Notes under the pieces: generated by a model
The model's database searches: none
Told to the model about the DNA's origin: nothing
The model's input: only the letters and a program-made list of their open reading frames with translations
DNA from: Notospermus geniculatus
Taxonomy: Eukaryota; Nemertea; Pilidiophora; Heteronemertea; Lineidae
Length of the DNA: 64,000 nucleotides
Assembly (NCBI GenBank): GCA_002633025.1
Contig: NMRB01000016.1
Span: 637,404 to 701,403, forward strand
Direction: 5' to 3'
In this document: in pieces, positions 23,815 to 35,292 of the stretch
How positions within the stretch are numbered: position 1 is the first letter of the stretch
Layout of the letters: each line of letters opens with the position of its first letter
Translations under genes and position numbers: made by a program

Positions 23815-24321
23815 ATGGCTTCCCTGGAGGGCCCCAGCATTGGGTGTGGAGGGGACCTCCTCCTCCACACCCTTCGAGAGCTGGGTATACATACAGAGAC
23901 TGTCACCTATAAGCCTTTAGGTGAACGGGAAGGCATGAGAGGCATCTTCTGCAAGAATTTGCTGTTAAAAGATCGAAAGGGACAATTTTATTACATTCTC
24001 TGTCAGGAGGACTTTAGGTTGGACATGAAAAAGCTGAGAAATCAAATTGGAGCTTATCGGAACTTTTCCTTTGCATCAGATAATGATCTTGCTACTCTTC
24101 TTAACACTGCACCAGGAGTGGTGACACCATTTTCATTCATCCATCCATCTGCAGGCAACATCAGATTTATAATGGACTCCTATTTTCAAACATATGAAGA
24201 CACTGACTTATGCCTAAATTTTCACCCATTCTCTCCCAAACTGACAACGTTAATTTCATATTCAAATCTGCTCAAGTTTCTGAATGCATGTGATGTGAAA
24301 GTGGAATTTGTAAAGCTCTAA
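23815..24321 (+). CDS. PRORSD1: Prolyl-tRNA synthetase-associated (YbaK/ProX-type) editing domain protein
   Basis: 168 residues from the ATG in CAAGATGGCTTCC; an in-frame ATG lies seven codons earlier at 23794. It belongs to the free-standing INS/YbaK family that hydrolyses mischarged aminoacyl-tRNAs (ProX-deacylase type). Recognised blocks are LLLHTLRELGIHTETV, the catalytic-lysine motif CKNLLLKDRKG, LRNQIGAYRNFSFAS, GVVTPFSFIHPSAGNIRFIMDS and LNFHPF. The length matches mouse Prorsd1 (about 170). The reading frame is a single exon ending TAA at 24319, with AATAAA at 24442-24447. The lack of introns could mean a retrogene, but no poly(A) tract follows. Function in this organism is inferred from family. 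Confidence 0.9.
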   Translation: MASLEGPSIGCGGDLLLHTLRELGIHTETVTYKPLGEREGMRGIFCKNLLLKDRKGQFYYILCQEDFRLDMKKLRNQIGAYRNFSFASDNDLATLLNTAPGVVTPFSFIHPSAGNIRFIMDSYFQTYEDTDLCLNFHPFSPKLTTLISYSNLLKFLNACDVKVEFVKL

Positions 24322-25130
24322 ATCCAGAAAGAGTGCTTTTTAGCAGATTATCAAATGTTGTGTTGTATTGTATTGGAGATTCCTGTGATACAGTTAAAAT
24401 TTGTGCACAGTTGTGCTTTTGTTTAAAGTTCCAAGATTTCCAATAAAATTTCTGTTGCGTAATTATTGTTTTGTATTGGTCTTTGGAGCGTGACCTCACC
24501 AGAAACTCAGAATATAGCCAATAGATAATATCATTTTGACTGGCGAGTGTGACCACACCGGCCTGGTCAATATGCAGCAGCAAGTGACTGAGAGGACTAG
24601 CTGCTCGTAGGCCTACATAGTAGAGGTGTTTTTGCCACTTTTGAAACATGGAAATCTTCAGCATCTGCCCACAGTGGGCAGATCTGTCACTGTTGTCCTT
24701 AAAAAATTACTACAGCTTTTATACTGGAAGCTACTAGGCCCGTGATCAAACTGCAAAAAAGTGACCCATTTGTTGTGATAATGAACTGAGACTAATTAAA
24801 ATTTAAATGCGTTGTAAGATGCCCGATTTCTCAAGCACAAAATAATAATGTCATCCCCATTCAGCACACACACGGAGAGTCAAAATCAACCTACAGCTAC
24901 CATTTAGTGGGCACATTAGCGAGGAACACCAGTAGCTTGAGATGGCATCTTCTGTACTTAAAATGACTATGGCTTCAGCTCTGATGGATCTAATACAAAA
25001 TTATTGGGCACAAAAAGCTGCTCTTCAAGAGGAAAACAAATTTATTTGGCTGAATCCTATTAAAGGGGAGTAGTAAACCCTCCAGAACTGAGGTAGGCCT
25101 ACTCTAGTTGGTTCCTTTTCACTGTCACAG

Positions 25131-25214
25131 AAAGTGTGAAATTTGGAGAGGACTTTTTGTTTACTATCATTTTATGTGTAATTTTTTGTGCTCTATGTTG
25201 GATGTCACAGATGG
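25131..25214 (+). repeat. Shorter copy of the Penelope-like repeat
   Basis: Shares CAGAAAGTG at its start and the tail TTTACTATCATTTTATGTG...GTGCTCTATGTTGGAT with 26150-26255, but lacks the hammerhead-like core. Confidence 0.4.
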
Positions 25215-26149
25215 AGGAGTGGTTGATGACTCTCATATCACTCACAGATAACTCACCCCTCCCACATACAGTACTTAGAACTAGACAATATTCATAGCAA
25301 TGTAATTATTGATAGGCCACATTTGAATGAAAACACCATCATAAGGTTTTCATCTGGTTGCATTTGTAAACACGATCACATGACTCAAGCCTGCAGCTGT
25401 TGTCTCATTAGAATTCCCAGGCCTGAGTCATGAATGGTGGTGGGTTGGGCCTGAGTGACTCGTCACTGGTTTCTCCTGGTTACTGAGTCCAAGTTAACAG
25501 GAGAGAGTGCCCCTTTGACATGTTTGATATGACACAGGTTTTATCCTGGATGTCCTGTTTCCTCCTGCTTTTCATGAAAATCACCATTCCTTTAACAGAT
25601 CAAGTGTGCTGCCTAAAAAGTGAATGAGTGCTGGCACTGTCTCATGTTATCTACCCTAGATGGAGATAAGATATGCTCCGCCCCAGGAAATGTGCAGAAC
25701 ACACACCACTTATGGTCAAGTCTGTATCGATCTGGCTGGTGTACATGTAATACTGGAGGATAAACTGGAGGATGTAAATTGTCCCATGAATGGGGACGAC
25801 CTCAAGGGGAGCAGCCACTTTAATTTACAGATGTCCATTGTTATAGCATTTGCTGAGAGAAATTAGGCAACTTATTACATGTACATGTAGTTGTTGTGAG
25901 ATGGTCCCCAAACTTGACCCATGATAGAATGGACGGGGTTAATAGGGTTTATCTTATTCATAACCAAAAATGTGATAGAATGATAAAATGGTCAAGGCTG
26001 TTCCAGTCAAAAACAAACAGCTTATCATATTCATAGCCCAAAATATGATCAGATGAATAGATTGTATACATCTGATGACTGTTTTGTAGGGTAGAGAAAT
26101 ATCGTAAATACACTGAGCTCCAACAGTTCTGGGATCTCTACTAGAAAGT

Positions 26150-26255
26150 GCCTGAGGAAGACCCCGGTTTGGGTCGAAAATTGGCGAATTTGGGTGTGAC
26201 TTTATGTTTACTATCATTTTGTGTGTTGTTTTTTTGTGCTCTATGTTGGATATAT
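26150..26255 (+). repeat. Penelope-like element 3' fragment with hammerhead-like core
   Basis: Contains CTGAGGA (26152-26158), a perfect GACCC/GGGTC stem, then GAAA, an AATT-GGCG-AATT hairpin and the tail ACTATCATTTTGTGTG...TGTGCTCTATGTTGGAT. A shorter relative with the same tail lies at 25131-25214. The layout resembles the degenerate hammerhead ribozymes at the ends of Penelope-like retroelements. Confidence 0.45.
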
Positions 26256-26875
26256 GAGCTCCAACAGCAATGTCAAATCTCCAACTGTTACAGTTATTTT
26301 TAGTAGCATTTCAATCAATGCAGAGGTCAAATCTGTTTGGCAGCAAGCCTAGAGGGATTTAGATGATGTAGTGAACGAAACGGAATGACGAAGCCATCGA
26401 CCCAAATATGGTGTACAAGTATACAGCTGTATTGAATCATAAAGAAAATATATAAATTCACCGATACATTACAAGCACTACCAACATGCATTCAATAGAT
26501 TATGAAATTTCGTGGTGGTTTTTCCCATGATATTTGTTGATTATTTCTAGATACGATTATGAAATACAGGACATTTTGGTCACACTAAAAACATTTTCAC
26601 TTTCGCTTTCAATGTCTTTGCCTCGAGTTCAATTCAAATTCACAGTCGACCCGCAAAGGTATGAACAGCGCCACGACATGTCAGACGTGGTATTTGGCGG
26701 TACAACTGCTAAATCACTGAACGAAAGCGAGGCAGTGACGTAGGCGTAGCTGACGCTATAAAACAATCACTAATTAATTACACTCAATTAGCCAGACGTT
26801 TCAAGATGGCGTGATGTTTACATGTTGATGGAAGTTTCTCTGCGAAAGTTGCTGAAAATTTCATGGAAATCGGTT

Positions 26876-27240
26876 CAAGGCAAATGGCCGGGGCCATTTG
26901 TCACCCAAGAATTTCTGCAGACATTTTACCTTCAGAGCACACATTGTCGGTGGAAATCACCGTAAACTGACAGTAACTTGTGGCATATGATTTGAAAAGC
27001 TGATGTATCTAATCACCTTGTTTTTCAATAAAATGGAGGACATGAGACAATCTCATTGCCAATGGAAGAAAGGGAAGTATGCACCAGTAAATATGTTTAG
27101 CTAGGAATAAGAAATATTGGTACCAATTCTATATCACTCTCAAACATAGCACTATAACTAAACTAACTAAAATCATGAATTAGCTGTGATTAGATGCAGA
27201 ATATACATGCACATCATCATCATAAAAGCTCCAAGCAAAA
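26876..27240. repeat. First copy of a ~365-bp overlap (assembly join)
   Basis: Near-identical to 28001-28370, which begins right after a single N at 28000. Small indels separate the copies (for example one ATC repeat fewer in the second). The start contains the palindrome-like AATGGCCGGGGCCATT. Confidence 0.9.
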
Positions 27241-27515
27241 TGAAATGGCCAGGGCCATTGTGCTCACCTCTGTGAAGTCTCCATGGTTAAGTGTGAAACT
27301 GTGACTCTCATGGTGAATGTTGAAGGATCAGTACAGATAAGAAGCTGAACACACCAAGTCGGAAGAAGTATTTTTATGATCTGATCAGTATTATCAGTCA
27401 ATGACATAAACTCAGGTGATGGCACCCAGAAGGAGTACAATTTCTGAATACAAGTGGTACATGTATTTGTGAACAAACTGCTTTCCTGTCTAGGTCACAG
27501 ATGTCAAAAATCCTA

Positions 27516-27999
27516 TTTTTCAAGATGGCCACCTGGTGGCCACACGTGACGTTCCTTGGGACTGAAATATTAGCAGGAATGTACAGGATACTTGCATAGA
27601 TATTTAGACAACATTGAAACATCGTAACATTTACTACTGACAATGACTGATAAGATATGGCCAAAGTCAATTTTTCAAGATGGCTGCCTGGCAGCCATGT
27701 TGAAGTCCCATCGAACTGAAATTTGGCATATAAGTAGACGGTACCAAGACACATATTTAGGCACGGTTAAAGCATCCTAGCTACCACTATTTAATGAGGT
27801 GTTGGTTCGAAGTCCATTTTTCAAGATGGCTCCCTGGCGGCCATATTTGACGTCGAATCTGACTGAAATTTACTATATATCTATATGGTACCTAGAGACA
27901 TATTTTGACAAGGTTAAAACATCATACCTACTCCTATTTATAAAATGTGGGTCAAAGTCCATTTTTCAAGATGGCTTCCCAGCGGCCATATTTGAAGTC
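27516..27999. repeat. Tandem array of a ~145-155 bp degenerate repeat
   Basis: The phrase TTTTTCAAGATGGC starts monomers at 27516, 27671, 27817 and 27962 (spacings 155, 146, 145). Each is followed by an inverted GGCCAT block. The array stops at the single-N join at 28000, so its true length is unknown. Confidence 0.8.
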
Positions 28000-28000
28000 N

Positions 28001-28370
28001 CAAGGCAAATGGCCGGGCCATTTGTCACCCAAGAATTTCTGCAGACATTTTACCTTCAGAGCACACATTGTCGGTGGAAATCACCATAAACTGACAGTAG
28101 GCCTAACTTGTGGCATATGACTTGAAAAGCTGATGTACTTAATCACCTTGTTTTTCAATAAAATGGAGGACATAAGACAATCTCATTGCCAATGGAAGAA
28201 AGGGAAGCATGCACCAGTAAATATGTTTAGCTAGGAATAAGAAATATTGGTACCAATTCTATATCACTCTCAAACATAGCAGCACTATAACTAAACTAAC
28301 TAAAATCATGAATTAGCTGTGATTAGATGCAGAATATACATGCACATCATCATAAAAGCTCCAAGCAAAA
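28001..28370. repeat. Second copy of the ~365-bp overlap (assembly join)
   Basis: Copy of 26876-27240 starting immediately after the N at 28000; probably the overlapping end of an allelic contig, as at 23025. Confidence 0.88.
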
Positions 28371-30414
28371 AAAGAACCCGATTTGATCAACTTCCTTTTG
28401 TGAACCCATCCAGTGATGGGAAATCACTGTGTTAGAACACAACTGGTTGCAGACCCAGTAACTTTGGTATCAGCTCACCAACACAACAATGAACCCAACT
28501 CCAGTGCGAATACACACTAAATCGGGCATGCAGACAATTTTGAGTTAGCACTGGGCAAGAGAATAAATCTACATTAACTTGTAAAAGGCAACAAGCATAA
28601 TTTAGCACCCTTTTCCACTGAAAATAAGAAACCACAATTTCCCGTTGAAAAAAACGACTGCCTTAGTTCATAACTTATAAATATGCTCCTTCTTGACCAA
28701 CTCAAACCTCAGGACACATGGCAAGATTTCTTTCCCACAAACAAAGTGAAGAGGGCTGGATAATGATGAATCATAAACATTTCCAAGAGTCTTGTTACTT
28801 CATTGCAAGAAGTAGATTAACTACTGCATACAAGGGAAGTTTTATGAGTATCCTGTTGAAGTCTTTTTGGTAAGGAAAATATACAGTAAAACCTCCCATT
28901 GCAGACCCCTCTCTATTTATTTAGGACACTGGCAGAGACGGGAACCAGCCTTCATACAGGATCCCACCCTCTCCTCAACATCAACACATCACATAGATAG
29001 AGAAGATACTTAAGTATCACTGGCCTACAAACTTCATATCCTCAGCGAAAACACACAATCCAATAATCATAAACATGCATTTGATTTGTAACTATCATTT
29101 AAAAAAATACATAAGTCGTGACAATACGCTTACTGACCGTACAAAATCTCTAAAACATTTAGAGTGCAGAGGGGCACTAATGATCAGTAATTTAGGTGAT
29201 AGGCCAACTAAAAATCATCTCGAAAGAATAGCTTTCCTAAGAAGACCGACCATAAAGCCACTCCCATTGTTAACATGTCTAATGTGACGGCAACTGTGGA
29301 CAAGGAAAATACCGCTATTGCAGTTGTCCTTCATTTTTACTGATTCGAGAACCAACTTTAAGATCAGCAAAAACAACTAATTTGTTACCTCAAACCCAAA
29401 ACTGCTATATAATTGTTATCAGTGTATAGTATATATAATTGTTATCAGTGTATATGTATAATATAAGTAGGCCTATGTTTATCAACAACAGGCCATATAG
29501 CAGGGTGAGCTGCAACAGTGGAGACATCTGTTGGCTACTGTCGATGATGATCAGTGCTCTTTGAAATAGTCAGATAGCATTTACATAGGGTTAAATCGTT
29601 ATGCCAGTGGCCTCCACTGTCTCAGGAGAGTGGCCTGAAGGTGGAGTGACCGGAGCCTTGATATGTCAAGATGATGTAATGAGCCTAGTGTAGTTGCCAA
29701 GCAGTGTCTTTTACAAAGTCAATTCTACAAGAAATTCATAGATTATCGTCATCACAGTTTCACTGGGGCCACACTGATGGTTTGGGATACCAAACAAAAC
29801 AGGGCTGATCCAGATTCTGATTCTGAAGGGACTGATGATGCATAAATGTCTCGTAAGATAATTTAGATGGTGTACCATCTGAATGCTTTTTACTTCATGT
29901 TAAAGCATTTGCTAGTCTTTATTCATATGACCCCAATGGCTCTGGAAATTAGAACTGGAAGTCAATCTGGAAGTCATGGCCAGCAGTCTGCCAACATGTT
30001 CCATACCTCAAGTATTCTAGCATACCTTTTCTGAACTATGAAAATCTCAGCATCCCCACTATTAATTAAGCATTGTCAAAACAAGATATCCACAACACAT
30101 CAAAATCTTTAAAGCATGACATAAGCCCCTGATTCAAATAATGATGGATTATGGAAGGGTTGACAAGCTTGATCAAAGGCATTGAAACCAAATACATCAG
30201 CAGTGTAAACATATATTTTTATCTTGACTGGTTCTTCATCATATCACCAGGATGTCTGCACCTTTCACTCATACATATCCATGCTAGAGTCGCCAGATGA
30301 TGGAAGTGTGAAATAAGTTCCTATTTTGACATGTACCTAACATTACATGTACCCGGTACATGCAATTGGTATGTTACCTAAGATTAGGTCAGCCTTTTCG
30401 TGGCAGCACTGCTT

Positions 30415-30560
30415 TAGGGTGTAAACACACTGCGAGCGAAATGGCGAAGCGAAGCGAATTTCCATTGTCCTGTAGCGTTACAGGCCATTGTCATGCTCCC
30501 AGATCTTTTCACCACATCGCTTCGCTTCGCCGTTTCGCTCGCAGTGTGAACCTGGCCTTA
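30415..30560. repeat. Foldback MITE-like element
   Basis: About 146 bases with ~42-base inverted arms: left 30415-30456 (ACTGCGAGCGAAATGGCGAA), right 30517-30560 (TTCGCCGTTTCGCTCGCAGT). A short unrelated loop separates them. Non-coding. Confidence 0.8.
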
Positions 30561-31698
30561 CCCATCCTGAGAATCTCAGGTCATTTACAGTCGTACCCTC
30601 CCTCAATGAACCAAGTGAGAGTTGGGGAGCCGGTTGTGAAGACCCTGGGTGCGAGGATGTGCTTTACCGGAATATTATTTGAGCAAAGAATTTACTAGAT
30701 GCCATTTGAGTCCTCAAATTACAGTAACATTGTATTGGAAATGGAAGCAAAGGATATAAATTTGTTGTCTCTTATTGACTGATTTTTCTTTATTGCTCAG
30801 TCAGGCCAAAAACAATAGTTGTGGTTGCACTGACAAACTAGGCCTAATGTTGGCTGGGGATAGGGCAGGTGGAACCATAGCTATTCCTTTCGGGCCAATT
30901 TCAATCATTTGCCATTGAAGGGAAGCCAATAAGATAAAGACAATCAGCTGAGAAAAAACTTCCAAACATTAAGAATTGGGATACGCTGAATAACCAGAAA
31001 CTGTTTTCCTTCTGTAAAATGGCACTTCAAAAACAAATGCAATGACCAACGATATGTATACGAATACCATTTACACAAATGAAATCTAGATAAAATGATG
31101 TAAATCTAAAACAACTGTTAAACTTTGTACAAAAATAATCACAGTTCACAGACGACCCTATAATATTCTGTACAGTATCATAGGTCTAAGTAGTGAACCA
31201 AAAACTACCGGTAACCATAATAATACTGCCAACTCTGATCATAATTCTCAGCAAATTTAGCCCTTTCTGAGAATTATTTTTAGTAATTTCAGTCTGATAA
31301 TTGGAATATATTACCTATATCAATCTCTAGAGATTTCTCTCACAAGTAAATGTTGTCTGTCAATTTCTCTGCCTGAATCCAAATTAAAGGTACTCCGTGA
31401 GAAATTTACAAATGAAGCTTCAATAAAAGATTATTGGTCTGTAAATTGATTCAGAAAACTCTAGACCACCAACACCCAGGGAAATGACTGCCCTTTTTGA
31501 AAAACAGAATGAAAATACATCATTGCATCCCATCCTCCTCGTGAAGAAACTTTCCATCAGAAGACGACTTTCATTTGAGTAACCATGCAATGAGAACGAT
31601 TGAGCAAATTTCGATAGAAGAAAGATTGGAAGAGCAAAAATCTATGTGAGGTTTCCTCACAGCATTGTTAGTACCATCTCCTCATCAAATCCATGTCA

Positions 31699-34600
31699 TC
31701 AGAAAGCACCAGGACCATTGTAAGGATTCTGGAGTATTTTTGGAGTCGTTGCCATCACTCTGACCAAGAGGATATCAATGTAGTTTTCAAGGTCACGAAT
31801 GTAGTGACAACTTCTATCAAGCTGTGACTGTGTGTGGTATAGTGCTTGGAGGATTTCCTGAAAATGGACAAGAAGCAACTCATTACCACTGTCTGCATCG
31901 AATAAATTACTGCATTAAAAACTGCAGAAAGATGGAGGGATCACAGCTGATCCATGGATGGACACCCAAACTCACATGATGTGGCTGGCTAAAATACAGT
32001 CAGAAATGGTCGGTACATGAGGCACTGCATCTCCACAAGCATTCATGTGCCATTTTAACCTTCGCTGAGCCTGAAAATCACTGGTCTATTGTACTGTTCG
32101 AGTGTTAATCATGACATGTATGAAATGCAAATTTGCCTAAAACCCAGCCAAGAACACAAGATCTGAAAGCCGAGAGACTCACATCCTTATTCTTATCTTG
32201 ATACTCTTTCTTGAGAACCTCTAGAGCTATTTCATCCTCCTCTCTCTTCTGTCTGTTGTATTCCTCCCAAGACATCAACTGGAATGCATTAACTGTAGGT
32301 AGCTCGCCCGTTATCGTGTACCGACGCTCATTTTTAGGGACTGAAATTTGGACATTGAAAGTCTAACTTTAAATTCTGATCACTTGGGAGACAAATTCAA
32401 TTGATGTGTCAGGAACTTGCATTCTAATTGTTTGTTCAACAGAGGGTTGTCTGTCTGAGAGGCTCAATAGAAACATTGTTGCCTGTGACCTCTGAGGTTC
32501 TGGGTCCAATACTTGGTTGGGATAATTCGTGGAATGGGCAACACTCTATTACATTGTAGGTTTTCTACAAGCACTCTGATTTCCTCCTTCACCCAAAGTT
32601 GTCTTCACCGTTAGCCTTATATGGCACTCAGCTTATAACAACATGGCCCACCTTCTTGGCATTTCTTATACGCTTTCCTCTTATCCGGTGGAGTGGGTGG
32701 TTTCATCATAACCTTCGACTCTCCAATTGATGATAAACTGAGTTCAGTCACCGACATCGTCACACCTCTGCCATCTGATTGCTCCTGATATCCAGTCTTC
32801 AAGCCCTGCAGCAGGGGCATAGCACCATCATCTCGGACCTCAGGCTTCCCAGAATCTTCTGATTCTCCCATGAGTAAAGGTACATCAGTGCCTTCAGACC
32901 CTTGTTTCTTATGCGAGTCAGACAGAGCTCTTAGAAAACTTGATGGTTGCTGAAGGACGAGTGAAGAAACTGATGTCGTTCTTGAAGAGAACATACACTT
33001 CCAGGGTCAAGGTCAATTGATTGGAAAATTTGGAACCGAGGGTCACTTCGTGGAAACTGCTAGTGCTCTGTGGTCGTGACATAAGCGGGACCAAGAAGAG
33101 CTCCGGGAACTGGGTGCAACTTTGCCAATCAGATGGGTAAAGCTTAACACATATCAAACCAATAAACTCACCCGGGGTGCTGGACATTCCTTTTGAGGAG
33201 CTATTGTGAAAACATTATTGGGGTCTTTGTGTCTGTTGTTGCTTGAAAACGACCCTGATATGGTCATGGCAGGTGAGTCGTTCGGTAAAAATGCATCATC
33301 ATCGTGATACTGCAAAAACCGAATAATTCAGAGAATAGAGATACAGGCAAACCTAGAATTCACAAGTTGAGCAAATATCTATCGGAAAAATTCCCATTGG
33401 TTGGGTTACTCCAAAAGAAGTATGGGTCACATTTTCTTCACACATAACTAAAATGTTTGTGGACAATAATCCAGCATAGTCTCTACTCACTGGAATATCA
33501 TGCATGTTAAGCCTAACAAATGGTTCAACAATGGCTTCTGGAGGCTTCTTGGGAGCAGAGTTTGAGCTACCAACTGACAGAGTTCGCTGTAACTTGCCCC
33601 CTGAAAAAGGGAACATGCTGCATGTTAGCAATGGCTCTGCATCAGGGGTCACTATTCAATGTTGCTGTTGAAGTAAATCTAGGCGGAACTATTTTGAAGT
33701 TAGTCGTTCAATCTGAAGTTTGTAAACTTGGCTTGAAATTGTGCAAAGGAGATCAGTCACGCCAGGCACTATTATGATTCATTTAATTCTATCAATGCAA
33801 ATGTTACGGTAGCCTGGCATTGCAGGCAGTCGTCTAAATCACAGGTGATTTGAGAGATAAGTAGATGACTCAATGACAGGGCGTGGCAAGTTTCATTAAT
33901 TAATCAAGACTGATAGAGCTTCAAGGGGATCTACCCATATTGCTTGCAACTTGTTTGACATGATCCACAGATGATGTCCGACTCCGTTTGTCTGATTTTT
34001 TACTCTTGTTTAATACAACAAAGGTCACCCTCGCCTCGAGTTCACCACGATAATCCCATGGTTTCTTTCCAGGTTTATTCTGCAGTTTGTGCCACCTGAA
34101 GGTGAAATGTATAAAGATAAATGTATCAAGATAAGTGAGGAGGCCACTGAATTGATTTCCTGTCTGGCTGATGAATGAATTTTTACTTCTCTCCTAAGAC
34201 CACAAGTAATGAATTGAATCAATCACCTTTGCAGACATGTGAATAAACCCAATACCACATTGACCACAAGAGTGTGTTACCAAAAGTAGATACCGGTAAG
34301 CGCTTATCTGTTTTTGGTGTTACGGTACTCATTGCATAATAATAAATCAGATCTGATTTAGTTTCCTGGGCATGTTCGCCCTTCTGTTTGATTACAGTCT
34401 GTTCAAGTCTTTTTTGTCGGAACTCAACTGTAAACATACCTGCTTTTTGCACACTCGTACACAGGAAAATCAGACAAATTCAAAGTGACGTTTCCAAGAA
34501 ACTCATCAATGCCCAGCATGACCCGATTGTAGACATTTAGGTTGAGTGTTGAATAGAGGTTTACAACTGGCCTGAAACAGAATAACATGATGATCACTTC

Positions 34601-34997
34601 TGTTATGCTCAAGGATTGTGTTTATAGGTCCAGACAGCAGATATTTTCTTGATGAAGTTACATATGTACCGGTACATGTAGAATGTATTGCAAAGACTAA
34701 CAGGCTTCAACAATGGTTATCAGCTTCAGTACCCAGATCAGAATCATCATGTAGGCCCACTGGTACTGGTTCTACCCATGTTTTCCATATGTTACTTTGT
34801 TCAACTTATTAAACAGGCTGGTCTTCAGGACAAACTGGCTGTTCTCCTTCACGTCAGAGCTGTTTTCTCAGCGATGTTCTGTTCTTACACTTACAAGTCA
34901 CACTCTTCATCCCATACTGGTGATTCTGTCTTCTCAATCACTGATGTTTGATACTTCTCCTTCCCAAGCTGGATGGTGACATATGCATCTGTTGTTC
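31699..34997 (-). CDS. RAB11FIP: Rab11 family-interacting protein, class I (5' exon not found)
   Basis: Effector of Rab11 that couples recycling endosomes to motors and membranes. Minus-strand exons: 34997-34895, 34571-34440, 34095-33935, 33600-33491, 33309-33172, 32949-32652, 32340-32183, 31857-31699 (stop TGA at 31701-31699). With one base from the missing upstream exon they give 419 codons in one frame. The N-terminal part is a C2 domain (DAYVTIQLGKEKYQTSV, GIDEFLGNVTLNL) that in class I FIPs binds phosphatidic acid and PIP3. A Lys-rich link (RWHKLQNKPGKKPWD) follows, then a low-complexity middle. The C-terminal amphipathic helix ends in the Rab11-binding motif YIRDLENYIDILLVRVM. The exon coding for the C2 start lies upstream (higher coordinates) and I could not locate it. 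Which vertebrate paralogue (FIP1, 2 or 5) it matches cannot be decided by eye. Confidence 0.9.
32440..32600 (+). repeat. tRNA-headed SINE-like repeat in a Rab11-FIP intron
   Basis: The head GCTCAATAGAAACATTGTTG, a weak B box (GGGTCCAATAC) and the body word CACTCTGATTTCCTCC resemble 23449-23610. It occupies most of the intron between exons ending at 32652 and starting at 32340 (minus strand). Confidence 0.45.
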
Positions 34998-35127
34998 CTG
35001 TGATAAGATGTAGGCCTAGGTGAATAGATTTGAGATAAATCATTGCAGGGGAAAGATTTGAAAATGATAATTCTCGATTTGAGACTTTTGGTTGGCCACC
35101 ATGCAAATTATCATATACTGTACAGTT

Positions 35128-35292
35128 TATACTTAGAGGACTGTTTCATCCCCTTGGACTTTTTCCACCCCCAGACAGTTTCTCCCTTAGGACATTTTGT
35201 CCCCTAGGACATTTTGTCCCCTGGGACTTTCCATCGCTGACAATTTGCCCCAAAGGAATTTCGTCCCAAGGACATTAAATGTGGGGACGAAG
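35128..35292. repeat. Short tandem/palindromic GGACATTTTGTCCCC repeat
   Basis: GGACATTTTGTCCCC occurs twice in direct succession (about 35190-35225), with degenerate relatives on both sides (GACAGTTTCTCCC, GACAATTTGCCCC, GGAATTTCGTCCC) at roughly 18-20 base spacing. It ends with GGGGACGAAGTCC. Confidence 0.6.

Larger units (their letters stand above)
24448..31698. other. Gene-poor, repeat-rich spacer
   Basis: About 7 kb between PRORSD1 and the end of the Rab11-FIP gene. It holds Penelope-like fragments (25.1 and 26.2 kb), an assembly overlap pair (26876-27240 and 28001-28370), a ~147-bp tandem array (27516-27999) and a foldback element at 30.4 kb. I see no convincing exon on either strand. 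Confidence 0.6.

Noticed and set aside
32918-33187. Upstream acceptor at 32980 for the Rab11-FIP exon
   Set aside because: It would bring in a stop codon in the required phase; the acceptor at 32950 (CTCGTCCTTCAG) keeps the frame open.
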